64,000 nucleotides of DNA, taken from NCBI RefSeq assembly GCF_001427105.1, contig NZ_LMGI01000001.1, forward strand, positions 310,001-374,000, given 5' to 3'. Of this stretch, positions 53,463 to 62,411 are shown one piece after another; positions within the stretch are counted from its first letter, which is position 1, and the number at the start of each line of letters is the position of its first letter. The position numbers were made by a program, and so were the translations under genes. This DNA is from Sphingopyxis sp. Root154 (GTDB taxonomy: Bacteria > Pseudomonadota > Alphaproteobacteria > Sphingomonadales > Sphingomonadaceae). The notes beneath the pieces were generated by a model that did no database searches, was not told the DNA's origin, and saw only the letters and a list, made by a program, of their open reading frames with translations.

Positions 53463-54683
53463 CTATGCAAAATTCTTCAGCGGAATGTCCGCGTCGGCCA
53501 ACTGGCCGGAAGGGAAGTTCAGATTTCGTCCGAGCAGCGCCCGACCCTGCACATAGTCTCTCGTGGCATTCACGCAGTCGAGCGCGATTACGCTGTTCCC
53601 GCGCAGGTAAACAAGCGAAAAGGACCGGCGCGCCGGATCGCCGCGCAGAACCACCTGATCATGTCCGGTCGAAATACCGACCGTCTGCAGCTTGAGATCA
53701 TATTGGTCGGACCAGAACCAGGGAACGGCGTGATAGGGCTCGTCGCAACCGGTAAGATGCTTGGCGACCGTCATCGCCTGATCGTTCGCGTTCTGGACCG
53801 ATTCGAGGCGGATCGTCGCATTGTCCGCAAAGGAATTCTCATGCGCCGCGCAGTCGCCGATTGCGAAGATATCGCTCACGCTGGTGCGGCAGAGACCATC
53901 GACGAGAACGCCATTTTCTACCGCGGCGCCAGCGACCTCCAACGCTTCGACGGCCGGCGCGATGCCGATGCCGACAACAACCATGTCGGCCGGAAGGACT
54001 TCGCCGGTCGCGAGCACGACGCCGGAAATCCGTTCCGCGCCCTCCAGAGCCTCCACGCCCGCTCCAAGCCGGAACGCGACGCCGTGGGATTCATGTTCGG
54101 CTTGATAAAATAACGAAAGTTCTTCGCTCGCGACCCGGGCGAGCACGCGCGGCTGCGCCTCGACAATGGTCACCTGTTTGCCCAGGCCGGACAGAATAGC
54201 GGCGGCCTCGAGCCCGATATAGCCGCCCCCGATGATGACTATGGTCTTCGCGTCGCCAAGTTCGGCCTTCATCCGGTCGACATCTGCGCGGCTGCGCACA
54301 TAATGAATTCCCGCCAAGCCGGATCCGCGACACGCGAGACGGCGGGGATAACCGCCAGCCGCCCAGATGAGCTGCCCATAGCCGATCAAATCGCCATTTT
54401 GCGTCCGGACGATATGGTCCGCGGGAAGAACCTGTGTGACCCGCGTGGCCAGAACAAGATCGACGTTCCGCTCGGCCCAGGAGGGCGCCGGCCGGATGAG
54501 AAGCCTGCCAAAATCCTTGGCGCCCGCAAGATAGTCCTTCGACAGCGGCGGACGTTCATAAGGATATTCGGCTTCTTCGCCGACGATCGCGATCGATCCC
54601 GTATATTTCCGCTGGCGGAGTGAAATCGCCACTTGCGCGCCGGCGTGCCCCCCTCCGACGATCAGGATATCGAATTGCGCCAT
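53463..54683 (-). CDS. NAD(P)H:ferredoxin reductase (rhodocoxin/putidaredoxin reductase type)
   Basis: A 406-residue FAD protein of the glutathione-reductase fold. N-terminal FAD motif ILIVGGGHAGAQVAISLRQ, substrate loop YPYERPPLSKDYLAG, NAD motif IVIIGGGYIGLEAAAIL, and the second FAD motif VSDIFAIGDCAAHEN. It passes electrons from NAD(P)H to a [2Fe-2S] ferredoxin serving Rieske or P450 oxygenases. No ferredoxin gene is adjacent. It is a possible, distant electron source for the Rieske enzyme at 16296. The following 245-base gap (54684-54929) shows no gene. Confidence 0.9.
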   Translation of the reverse strand: MAQFDILIVGGGHAGAQVAISLRQRKYTGSIAIVGEEAEYPYERPPLSKDYLAGAKDFGRLLIRPAPSWAERNVDLVLATRVTQVLPADHIVRTQNGDLIGYGQLIWAAGGYPRRLACRGSGLAGIHYVRSRADVDRMKAELGDAKTIVIIGGGYIGLEAAAILSGLGKQVTIVEAQPRVLARVASEELSLFYQAEHESHGVAFRLGAGVEALEGAERISGVVLATGEVLPADMVVVGIGIAPAVEALEVAGAAVENGVLVDGLCRTSVSDIFAIGDCAAHENSFADNATIRLESVQNANDQAMTVAKHLTGCDEPYHAVPWFWSDQYDLKLQTVGISTGHDQVVLRGDPARRSFSLVYLRGNSVIALDCVNATRDYVQGRALLGRNLNFPSGQLADADIPLKNFA

Positions 54684-54929
54684 GTAGCTCTCCCGTCAGC
54701 GAAGACGACTGGCGGGCTCGCGCCGGTCGTCACGGGTGAAAACGCACAAAAGGCCCAGTGCGCGAGGAGAGCGCGCGGCTCCGCGATATCCGCAACAACA
54801 TGCGCCTCGTCCGGTCGGTCTTCGACGCGCTCGCAGATCGCATCGGTCATCGGAACGAACCCATGGGCCGCGCACCGACCACTGAATGAGGATTTAGCGA
54901 TGCCGGGTGCATTGGACTCCCTTTGGTTT

Positions 54930-55784
54930 CTATCGGCGTTCGATTTGCATCCGCTTCGCGTGCCAGTGCAGATGATCGGCCATGAACGTCGAGATGAAAT
55001 AATAGCTGTGATCATAGCCTTCGTGCAGCCGCACGGTCAGCGCCTGTCCCGCGGCGGCGCAGGCATGTTGCAACAAGTGGGGCCGAAGCTGCTCCTCGAG
55101 GAAGGGGTCGGCGCGCCCCTGATCGACAAGCAGCGCCGGAACTCTCGCCCCGTCCTCGATCAAGGCAACCGCGTCATGCTTCCGCCAGCTCGCCGTATCG
55201 GCGCCGAGATAGGCCGACATCGCTTTCTGACCCCACGGAACCTGGCTGGGAGCAACAATCGGCGAAAAAGCCGAGACGGCAGCGTAGCGATCGGGATAGG
55301 TCAGCCCGATGGTCAACGCACCATGGCCGCCCATGCTGTGTCCCATGATAGACTGGCGGGTCATATCAGCGGGAAAATGCGCTTCTACAAGCGCCGGCAG
55401 TTCCTCGGTGATATATGCCCACATCCGATAATGTTTGTCGAAGGGCGGTTGCGACGCATCGACGTAGAAGCCGGCGCCCAGGCCTAAGTCATAGGCGCCA
55501 CCGGGATCGTCGGGCACATCGTCACCGCGAGGCGACGTGTCGGGCGCTACGAAAATCAATCCGAGTTCGGCGCAATGCCGGCGGAACTCGCCTTTTTCGG
55601 TTACATTGGCATGCGTGCAGGTCAGCCCCGACAGATACCAGACGACCGGCAGCCTGTCGCCCGCGGCATGCGCGGGGACGAAGACGGAAAAACTCATGTC
55701 GGTCCCGGTGGCGGCAGAGGCGTGTCGATACACCCCCTGCTCGCCGCCGTAGGACCGGTTCGTCGAGAGCAGATCCAAGACCAT
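54930..55784 (-). CDS. fghA: S-formylglutathione hydrolase
   Basis: A 284-residue esterase-D-family enzyme hydrolysing S-formylglutathione to formate and glutathione. Motifs: VVWYLSGLTCTHANVTEKGE, the SPRGDDVPDDPG loop, nucleophile Ser in SIMGHSMGGHGALTIGL, Asp in LVDQGRADPFLEE and His in HEGYDHSYYFISTF. It follows the VOC gene by one base and works directly after AdhC. Its formate could feed FdsABG encoded at 26.6-31.5 kb. Confidence 0.93.
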   Translation of the reverse strand: MVLDLLSTNRSYGGEQGVYRHASAATGTDMSFSVFVPAHAAGDRLPVVWYLSGLTCTHANVTEKGEFRRHCAELGLIFVAPDTSPRGDDVPDDPGGAYDLGLGAGFYVDASQPPFDKHYRMWAYITEELPALVEAHFPADMTRQSIMGHSMGGHGALTIGLTYPDRYAAVSAFSPIVAPSQVPWGQKAMSAYLGADTASWRKHDAVALIEDGARVPALLVDQGRADPFLEEQLRPHLLQHACAAAGQALTVRLHEGYDHSYYFISTFMADHLHWHAKRMQIERR

Positions 55785-55785
55785 G

Positions 55786-56166
55786 CTACTCGGCAGTGAA
55801 GCTGTAGACGGCGAGCTTGTTTCCGTCCGGATCGCGCGTGTAGGCGGCAAAGGCGTTGGGCGCCCAGCCGCGCTCGCCGACATCGCCCTCATTCGGAGCG
55901 CCAAGCGCGAGCGCCGCTTCGTGAAACGCCTTCACCGCCGCCCGGCTGGGTGCCTCGAAACTGACGGTCACGCCGTTGCCGACACTCGCGGGCTCGCCAT
56001 TTGCCGGCTTTAGCGCGAAGAAAGCCGGCTTCCCCGCGCCCCAGATCGAGCCATTATCGCCGAGATCGGCGACGCGCGACCAGCCCAGTGCCGCGAGCAC
56101 CTGGTCGTAGAAGCTGCGGGCTGCGGACAGATCATTCGTCCCGACGGTGACATGGGTAAAGCTCAT
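55786..56166 (-). CDS. VOC family (glyoxalase-like) protein in the formaldehyde operon
   Basis: A 126-residue single VOC module (MSFTHVTVGTNDLSAARSFY at the start, NAFAAYTRDPDGNKLAVYSF at the end). It is sandwiched between adhC and fghA, with one base to fghA, so it probably belongs to the glutathione-dependent formaldehyde system. A glutathione-adduct-handling role is plausible but not shown. Confidence 0.83.
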   Translation of the reverse strand: MSFTHVTVGTNDLSAARSFYDQVLAALGWSRVADLGDNGSIWGAGKPAFFALKPANGEPASVGNGVTVSFEAPSRAAVKAFHEAALALGAPNEGDVGERGWAPNAFAAYTRDPDGNKLAVYSFTAE

Positions 56167-56239
56167 TTCATTTTCCTCTTCTTGAAAAGTGGGTGCGCTT
56201 GGATTTTCGATGAATTCCCCAGGGCTTACCGCGCCTGGG

Positions 56240-57352
56240 CTAGAATAGAACGACGCTGCGGATGCTTGTCCCGGCGTGCATCAGGTCGAAGCCCTTGTTG
56301 ATGTCCTCGAGCCCCATGACGTGGGTGATCATCGGGTCGATCTCGATCTTGCCGGTCATGTACATGTCGACGATCTTGGGCACATCGGTGCGGCCCTTGG
56401 CGCCGCCGAACGCGGTGCCGCGCCAGTTGCGCCCGGTGACGAGCTGGAACGGCCGCGTCGCGATTTCCTTGCCCGCCTCGGCGACGCCGATGATGATCGA
56501 GGTGCCCCAGCCGCGGTGGCAGGCTTCGAGCGCGGTGCGCATCACTTCGGTGTTGCCGGTGGCGTCGAAGGTGTAATCGGCGCCGCCGTCGGTCATCTGG
56601 ACGATCGCCGCGACGACCTCCTCGCGGCTCAGGCCCTTCGAATTGAGGAAGTCGGTCATGCCGAACTTGCGGCCCCATTCCTCGCGCGCGGGATTGATGT
56701 CGACGCCGATGATCTTGTCGGCGCCTGCGAGGCGCGCGCCCTGGATCACGTTGAGCCCAATGCCGCCGAGCCCGAAGATCACGACATTGTCGCCGACCTG
56801 CACCTTCGCGGTGTTGATCACCGCGCCGACCCCAGTCGTCACGCCGCAACCGATGTAGCAGCTCGACTGGAACGGCGCGTCCTGACGGATCTTCGCGACC
56901 GCGATTTCGGGCAGCACGGTGAAGTTCGAGAAGGTCGAGCAACCCATATAATGGAAGATCGGCTGGCCCTTGTACGAAAAGCGCGTCGTGCCGTCGGGCA
57001 TCAGCCCCTTTCCTTGGGTGGCGCGGATCGCGGTGCACAGGTTGGTCTTGCCCGACAGGCAGCTTTTGCACTGGCGGCATTCGGGGGTGTAGAGCGGGAT
57101 GACATGGTCGCCGGGAACGACGCTCGTCACGCCCGCGCCGACCTCGCGCACGATACCCGCGCCTTCATGCCCCAGCACGCTCGGGAAGATGCCCTCGCTG
57201 TCGAAGCCGTCGAGCGTGTACGCATCGGTGTGGCAGATACCCGTAGCCATGATCTCGACCAGCACCTCGCCCGCCTTCGGGCCTTCGAGGTCGAGCTCGA
57301 CGATCTCGAGCGGCTTCTTGGCTTCGAACGCAACGGCGGCACGGGTCTTCAT
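56240..57352 (-). CDS. adhC: S-(hydroxymethyl)glutathione dehydrogenase / class III alcohol dehydrogenase
   Basis: A 370-residue zinc-dependent class III ADH. Catalytic zinc site in [15 protein letters not shown] and [16 protein letters not shown]. Structural zinc Cys in [20 protein letters not shown] fold at [20 protein letters not shown]. The [19 protein letters not shown] and [19 protein letters not shown] segments are diagnostic for the glutathione-dependent class. It oxidises the formaldehyde-glutathione adduct to S-formylglutathione. The gene is divergent from a LysR regulator with a palindrome between them. Confidence 0.95.
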   Translation of the reverse strand: MKTRAAVAFEAKKPLEIVELDLEGPKAGEVLVEIMATGICHTDAYTLDGFDSEGIFPSVLGHEGAGIVREVGAGVTSVVPGDHVIPLYTPECRQCKSCLSGKTNLCTAIRATQGKGLMPDGTTRFSYKGQPIFHYMGCSTFSNFTVLPEIAVAKIRQDAPFQSSCYIGCGVTTGVGAVINTAKVQVGDNVVIFGLGGIGLNVIQGARLAGADKIIGVDINPAREEWGRKFGMTDFLNSKGLSREEVVAAIVQMTDGGADYTFDATGNTEVMRTALEACHRGWGTSIIIGVAEAGKEIATRPFQLVTGRNWRGTAFGGAKGRTDVPKIVDMYMTGKIEIDPMITHVMGLEDINKGFDLMHAGTSIRSVVLF

Positions 57353-57407
57353 CGGGATCTCCTTACAAGAAGACCCGACTAGCCTTGAACCAATGCTGCG
57401 ATAATGT

Positions 57408-57425
57408 ATGATTTTCGCAAATCAT
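57408..57425. promoter_or_regulatory. Palindromic LysR-type operator between adhC and its regulator
   Basis: ATGATTTTCGCAAATCAT is a perfect inverted repeat with seven-base arms and a TCGC centre, 22 bases before the LysR start and 56 before adhC. It contains a T-N11-A arrangement as expected for LysR proteins, so the regulator may control both itself and adhC through it. Confidence 0.6.
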
Positions 57426-57446
57426 TACACCAAATATGGGATAATC

Positions 57447-58337
57447 ATGTCACGCTGGACCGGGATAGACGAATTTGTTGCGGTCGCAGCGTCGGGGTCT
57501 TTCGTGAAAGGCGCCAAAGCGCTCGGGACGTCGCCAACGCATGTCAGCCGCGTGATCAAGACGCTCGAACATCGGGTTCAAGCCCAGTTGCTCGTGAGAA
57601 CGACGCGCACCGTCCGGCTGACCGACACTGGGCGCATTTTTCTCGATCATTGCCAGCGTATCCTGCAGGAGCGCGACGATGCCATTGCGATGATCAACGA
57701 ACAGGGCGAACCGCAAGGCGACCTGCGGCTCACCTGCTCGACCGCAATGGGAGAAAATTTCATCGCACCGATCCTCCGACGGTTCGCGATTCGGCATCCC
57801 CGCCTGACCGTTTCGATCGATCTCACCAATCGTCTCGTGGACCTGGTCGGCGAGGGTTATGATCTGGCCATTCGGACGGGAGAGCTCGCGGATTCGCGCC
57901 TGATCGGGACGCGCGTCGCTTCGCGGCAATTCCTCACCTGTGCCGCGCCCGACTATCTTGGCCGGGCCGGCCCGCTTGCCAAGGTCGAAGACCTCGATGC
58001 GCATGAGGCAGTCATCGGAACGTCGTCAACCTGGTCCTTCGTTCAATCGGGCCGTAAAATTCTGTACCGGCCGCACGGCCGTTTCCGCTGCAACAGCGGC
58101 CATGCCGTTGTCGATGCCTGCCTCGCAGGCATGGGCATTTGCCAGTTGCCTGAATTCTACGTGGTTCCCCATATTCGAGCCGGGCGGCTCCGCCTGGTTC
58201 TCGACGAAAACCGACCGCAACCCGAACCGATCTGGGCGGTCTATCCGCAAAGACGGCATTTGTTGCCAAAGATCAGCCGCGCGATCGATCATATCAGATT
58301 GGAATTGACCGCCGGAATGGCGACCGACCCCTTCTAG
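57447..58337 (+). CDS. LysR family regulator divergent from adhC
   Basis: A 296-residue LysR protein (MSRWTGIDEFVAVAASGSFV, then KALGTSPTHVSRVIKTLEH HTH; effector domain from GDLRLTCSTAMGENFIAPIL). It belongs to the large CrgA/PA-type subgroup. ATG 57447 begins the standard N-terminus. The divergent placement and shared palindrome suggest control of the formaldehyde-oxidation operon. The gap 58338-58606 after it shows no gene. Confidence 0.86.
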   Translation: MSRWTGIDEFVAVAASGSFVKGAKALGTSPTHVSRVIKTLEHRVQAQLLVRTTRTVRLTDTGRIFLDHCQRILQERDDAIAMINEQGEPQGDLRLTCSTAMGENFIAPILRRFAIRHPRLTVSIDLTNRLVDLVGEGYDLAIRTGELADSRLIGTRVASRQFLTCAAPDYLGRAGPLAKVEDLDAHEAVIGTSSTWSFVQSGRKILYRPHGRFRCNSGHAVVDACLAGMGICQLPEFYVVPHIRAGRLRLVLDENRPQPEPIWAVYPQRRHLLPKISRAIDHIRLELTAGMATDPF

Positions 58338-58606
58338 CCTCACGTTCCGCAGCGACGCGAAACGGCTTCGATCCCAGGTCAGCATGGCCTTGCCGACAGG
58401 ATGCTGCCAGGATTCACCCCGGTCGTTGAGTCAGCATTCCCGCCGATGGAGAATATGTCTCGATCTGAGGGCACGCCGCTCGACCTTCGATACGGTGCCA
58501 CCTGCCACTTCGGGTCGGACGAACGATGAGGGGCGCCAGGATCGACGCCGCGCCAAGCCGCCGCCACGATGGCCTGACTGGCCGGATGCGGTGAACCGTC
58601 GTTCGG

Positions 58607-59464
58607 TTACATGCCCATATCTGCAAGCCACTGTGCTACGCTACGCGGTGCCAGCCCAAGCCGATGCTGCGCGCTGGTGTCGGATGCAATCACATTGTCC
58701 GGAACATGGGACAGGGCGGCGTAGAATCCCGCAATGTTTGCGGCGGCGGGGCCGATCAACGGCTCGAGAAGGGAGCCGAAGGTTTCAGGTGACAGCGCCT
58801 CGAACCGGACATCGCGGCCCAGGCGCTCGGAAAATGCCAGTGCCAGTTCCGGCCCCGTGATGCCCGGCAATTGGCCGATGCCGACGACGCCGGTTACGGA
58901 ATGGTCGGTCAGCAGGCGTTCCGTTACCACGGCCACATCGAGATGCGAACTCCATGATGCGGAAAAATCGGCGCGAAGTGGATAGGATAGCAGCCCGTCG
59001 GACTGCACCGGGCCGATGACCATCGGCAGCAGCAGGTTTTCCAGATAGAGTCTCGGCGCGATAACGGCATGCGAAACACCGCTCGCGGCGACGCGGCGCA
59101 GCAGGGTTCCGATCGCGCTGTCGCCCGTCGCCTGCAGCGCGCTTCCGGGCTGGTCGACGATCGCCCCGCTGGTCGAGATCACGACACGCTTCGGCCTGGC
59201 GGCGGCGATCGCGTCCGCTATGTTCTTCGCCTGCTGCAGGCGAACCGGTTCGGCCGTCTGCGGCAGGTGCACGAAGACCCCGTTCGCGTCGCTGTAGGCG
59301 GCGACCAGCGACTCCACCGAGTCATTGTCCACCCTGACGGCTGGCTTGCCGTGCATGCTTGCAGGGTCGCGCACCGCAGCAAGTGCGGTCTGATTGGACG
59401 CGAGCAGCAGCGAATAAAGGGGCGCCCCCTGCGCTCCTGTCGCGCCATGAATGATATAGGACAT
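58607..59464 (-). CDS. NAD(P)-binding NmrA-like oxidoreductase
   Basis: A 285-residue atypical SDR of the NmrA/QorB group. N-terminal dinucleotide motif YIIHGATGAQGAPLYSLLL, followed by GVFVHLPQTAEPVRLQQAKN and KRVVISTSGAIVDQPGS. The usual catalytic Tyr-x3-Lys is not evident, so it may be a redox sensor or quinone reductase and not a classical dehydrogenase. It stands alone. The 400-base gap 59465-59864 to its right shows no recognisable gene. Confidence 0.8.
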   Translation of the reverse strand: MSYIIHGATGAQGAPLYSLLLASNQTALAAVRDPASMHGKPAVRVDNDSVESLVAAYSDANGVFVHLPQTAEPVRLQQAKNIADAIAAARPKRVVISTSGAIVDQPGSALQATGDSAIGTLLRRVAASGVSHAVIAPRLYLENLLLPMVIGPVQSDGLLSYPLRADFSASWSSHLDVAVVTERLLTDHSVTGVVGIGQLPGITGPELALAFSERLGRDVRFEALSPETFGSLLEPLIGPAAANIAGFYAALSHVPDNVIASDTSAQHRLGLAPRSVAQWLADMGM

Positions 59465-59864
59465 GCAATATTCCTTATTGATGGCCCCGGCCTGGATCGC
59501 CCCTCATTGGGTGATTCCATCTCAGGAGTTCGTGGTGGCTGGCACGGCCTAGCCCGGAGCCTCAAATGGCAATAGGGCAATGATCCCTCATTTTCGGCCA
59601 TCGGCGGTTTTAGCGATCGCATCACGCGAAGGGGGCATATTGAGGCGCTCCACCTCCCGGTCTGCAAAGGACCATATGCCTGCCTCGTTCGCCTTTATCT
59701 CCGCGACGGATATCGGTAGCTCGATCTGGCCCGGTCGATGGCGGCGCTCGAGGCTGCGAACCCACCGGATCACGAGGCCTTACAGGATCGTGCAGATCTC
59801 GAACCGTCGAGATTCTTGCAGCGGAGCATGCGGCGACCCAAATCCGGAGTCCCGCGCAGGCATT

Positions 59865-60584
59865 TTATTTTCGGGTCGCGGCGGCAAAGCGGTCGGACAC
59901 GGTCTTCCAGTTCACCACCCGCCACCAGCCGGCGAGATAGTCGCCGCGCCGGTTCTGATATTTGAGATAATAGGCGTGTTCCCAGACGTCGTTGCCAAGG
60001 AGGGGCGTACCCTTGACCTCAGCGACATCCATCAACGGATTGTCCTGATTAGGGGTCGAACTGATCGCAAGTTTGCCATCGGCGCCGAGCGTCAGCCACA
60101 CCCAGCCCGAGCCGAACCGCGCGGTGCCCGCTTTCGCAAATTCTTCCTTGAACTTGTCGAGGGAGCCGAACTGGGCATCGATCGCCGCTTTGAGTGCAAG
60201 CGACGGCGCGCCTGCCTCGACGACGGGCCCCATCGTCTGCCAGAAGAAGCTATGGTTCCAGTGCCCACCGGCATTGTTACGCACTGCGGAAGGCAATGCC
60301 CCCGCCTTTCCTACCAGCTGCTCGAGCGACTGGCCCTTGAGCGCGGGGTCGGCGGCGACCGCCTTGTTGAGATTGTCGACATAGGCCTGGTGATGCTTGC
60401 CATGATGGATCGTCATCGTTTGCGCGTCGATCGCAGGTTCGAGCGCGCCCGCGGCATATGGCAGCGCCGGAAGCGCGAACGCCGCCTCGGCGGGCGCCGA
60501 TGCCTGCTGCGTCGCGAGCGCGGGCGTTACGACTGCCGCCGAGAGGCTGAACGCCGATACACCGACGAGGGAAAGCCATTTCAT
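59865..60584 (-). CDS. Exported Fe/Mn superoxide dismutase
   Basis: A 239-residue superoxide dismutase. ATG 60584 has AGGAGA six bases upstream. An N-terminal signal peptide ([20 protein letters not shown]) precedes the enzyme, so it acts outside the cytoplasm, which is less common for this family. Metal ligands are in [32 protein letters not shown] and [15 protein letters not shown]. It converts superoxide to peroxide. The metal (Fe or Mn) cannot be decided from this reading. Confidence 0.92.
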   Translation of the reverse strand: MKWLSLVGVSAFSLSAAVVTPALATQQASAPAEAAFALPALPYAAGALEPAIDAQTMTIHHGKHHQAYVDNLNKAVAADPALKGQSLEQLVGKAGALPSAVRNNAGGHWNHSFFWQTMGPVVEAGAPSLALKAAIDAQFGSLDKFKEEFAKAGTARFGSGWVWLTLGADGKLAISSTPNQDNPLMDVAEVKGTPLLGNDVWEHAYYLKYQNRRGDYLAGWWRVVNWKTVSDRFAAATRK

Positions 60585-60750
60585 AATATGTCTCCTGTTG
60601 ACCAAGTTGGCGACAGCCATTCACCGGTCAGACGAGTGCCCCGCCGAGAGGTTGCGCAACCTGGTAGATCAGCCGCGCGAAGACACTATGACATTTTGTC
60701 CATGCCCCGCCTGATGACTTTGTGCACCCACTCGCTTATGGCGCGCTCGA

Positions 60751-61158
60751 ATGCAGCGGATTCGCGCCTTGATCCATCGCCACCGTGGGGCCGCCTTATG
60801 GCTGGTCGCGCTGGCGCTGCTCATCAAGGCGCTGGTGCCTGCCGGCTATATGGTCGGCCAGAGCAGCACACGAACCTTCGACATCATTGTCTGCTCCGAT
60901 CCCACCGGCATGCAGGTGGCGCAAAAGCTCGTCATCCCATTCGACAATAAGGGCGAGCATGACGGCAATCAGGCCGCGAAGGGCGACTGTGCCTTTACCG
61001 CGCTTGCTTACGGCGCGGCCCCCGCGATCGATCCGACGCTGCTGCTCGCGGCGATCGCCTTCATTCTCACGCTCGGTTTCACGAGCCTTCCCGCGCCGCC
61101 GCTGCGCCTCGTCCATCACCTCCGGCCGCCGCTGCGCGGTCCACCGGCAACTGCCTGA
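60751..61158 (+). CDS. Small membrane protein, DUF2946-like
   Basis: A 135-residue protein with an N-terminal membrane segment (GAALWLVALALLIKALVPAG), a short soluble part with two Cys (DIIVCSDPTG, KGDCAFTALAY) and a second hydrophobic segment (LLLAAIAFILTLGF), ending in a Pro/Arg-rich tail. Similar DUF2946 proteins are found beside copper-related genes. It heads a rightward block leading to PCu(A)C and SCO, which suggests a copper-linked role. The function is unknown. Confidence 0.65.
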   Translation: MQRIRALIHRHRGAALWLVALALLIKALVPAGYMVGQSSTRTFDIIVCSDPTGMQVAQKLVIPFDNKGEHDGNQAAKGDCAFTALAYGAAPAIDPTLLLAAIAFILTLGFTSLPAPPLRLVHHLRPPLRGPPATA

Positions 61159-61231
61159 CACCTTAGACTGACGTGTCGGATGAGCCGCACCGCGCCTTTG
61201 CGCGGGCGCGCGTTGCCGGAGTTTCAATAGC

Positions 61232-61756
61232 ATGTTCGAAATATTGGACCGCCCGGATGGGCGGTGCCGGAATGCCGATGCGCCCCTGCGGGTTCGATCG
61301 GGCTATGACGAAGCGCCATTCGTCCTGCGGATGCGCGAGAACCGCTCACACCTGTCGCAGCATGCGCGCGAGACCTTCACCGTCCTAATCGGGCTGTTCA
61401 TGGCAGCTGCGATCGTGCCCGCGCTGCAGGGGCGCATCCTCGTGCCGCTGTTCGCCATCGGCACGATGGGCGCGTTGGTGCTCGCGCTCGAATGGCACAA
61501 GGCCAAGCCGCCGCCCGAGGAATGGCTCGAAATCGGCGACGGGCAATGGCGCTATCGCGACGAGGCGGGGCGGTCGGTCAATCTGCCGGCCTACTGGCTC
61601 CGCTTCGAGCTCGAGCGGCGGAGCGCCGCCGACTGCCGGCTCGTCTTCCATCACCGAACGCAGCGGTTCGAGGTCGGGCAATGTCTGAACCTCGACGAAC
61701 GGCGGGAGATCGCACCGATCCTCGCGCGTGCGCTCGCGGCAAGCAACAAGAGGTAG
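61232..61756 (+). CDS. DUF2244 integral membrane protein
   Basis: A 174-residue protein with two adjacent membrane helices (FTVLIGLFMAAAIVPALQGR, VPLFAIGTMGALVLALEWHK) followed by a C-terminal soluble domain (WRYRDEAGRSVNLPAYWLRF). This matches DUF2244, often encoded beside cytochrome c oxidase assembly genes in alphaproteobacteria. Here it precedes copper-delivery genes PCu(A)C and SCO. The function is unknown. Confidence 0.75.
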   Translation: MFEILDRPDGRCRNADAPLRVRSGYDEAPFVLRMRENRSHLSQHARETFTVLIGLFMAAAIVPALQGRILVPLFAIGTMGALVLALEWHKAKPPPEEWLEIGDGQWRYRDEAGRSVNLPAYWLRFELERRSAADCRLVFHHRTQRFEVGQCLNLDERREIAPILARALAASNKR

Positions 61757-61758
61757 GC

Positions 61759-61929
61759 ATGGCCCATCATCCGCCTCGCCGCATTGCCGGGCTGCGCCGC
61801 TTTCGTCGCCGCTGCTGGGCGGCCATCGCTCTCTCCCTGTTCGCGCAGACCGGCGCGGCGGCCGCTCAAAGCTGGGCTGAGTCGCACCGCGGACCCCACA
61901 CATCTATTCATCTGGAGTTTAAACCATGA
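61759..61929 (+). CDS. Small protein with a hydrophobic N-terminal segment
   Basis: A 56-residue reading frame placed two bases after the DUF2244 stop codon, with its own stop overlapping the PCu(A)C start codon (ATGA). It has an Arg-rich N-terminus, one hydrophobic stretch (CWAAIALSLFAQTGAAAAQS) ending like a signal peptide, and a short polar tail. The tight coupling at both ends argues that it is translated, perhaps as a leader that couples the genes. No homologue is recognised. Confidence 0.4.
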   Translation: MAHHPPRRIAGLRRFRRRCWAAIALSLFAQTGAAAAQSWAESHRGPHTSIHLEFKP

Positions 61930-62411
61930 CCTTCGTAACCCGCCTGGCAGCCATCGCGCTGCTGTCCGCCGCCGCGACCCCGCTGCTCGCGCAAAGCGTC
62001 ACCGCCGGCAAGCTCGTCATCGACCAAGCGTGGTCGCGCCAGACCGCGCCGACCCAAAAGGTCGGCGGCGGTTTTCTGAGTATCACCAACAAAGGCAAGA
62101 CGGCCGACCGGCTGGTTTCGGCAACGTCCCCCGTCGCCACCGAGGTCCAGCTTCACACCATGTCGATGGACGGCGGGGTGATGCGGATGCGCCAGATGAA
62201 GGACGGCATCGCTATTCCTGCCGGCAAGACCGTCGAACTGAAGCCCGGCGGGCTGCATGTCATGTTTATCGGGCTGAAGCGCCCGCTCGCTGTCGGCGAT
62301 AGCGTCCCCGTCAAGCTGCGCTTCGCCCGGCAAGGCGAAGTCCAGGTCCGCTTCAAAGTCCAGCCGGTTGGCGCGACCGGACCCGCGGAGGCGCGTCATG
62401 GTCAGCACTGA
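61926..62411 (+). CDS. Periplasmic copper chaperone PCu(A)C
   Basis: A 161-residue exported protein (signal peptide ending LLAQS). The copper-binding Met/His set is visible: VQLHTMSMDG, MRMRQMKDG and GGLHVMFIGLKRPL. It delivers Cu(I) to the CuA site of cytochrome oxidase together with SCO. The SCO gene follows, overlapping by 14 bases, and the previous small gene overlaps by four. Confidence 0.9.
   Translation: MTFVTRLAAIALLSAAATPLLAQSVTAGKLVIDQAWSRQTAPTQKVGGGFLSITNKGKTADRLVSATSPVATEVQLHTMSMDGGVMRMRQMKDGIAIPAGKTVELKPGGLHVMFIGLKRPLAVGDSVPVKLRFARQGEVQVRFKVQPVGATGPAEARHGQH

Noticed and set aside
59588..59773. 61-codon open frame between the NmrA-like and superoxide dismutase genes
   Set aside because: No motif, no ribosome-binding site and no coupling to a neighbour. 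It does not resemble the HxlR regulator sometimes found beside NmrA genes.
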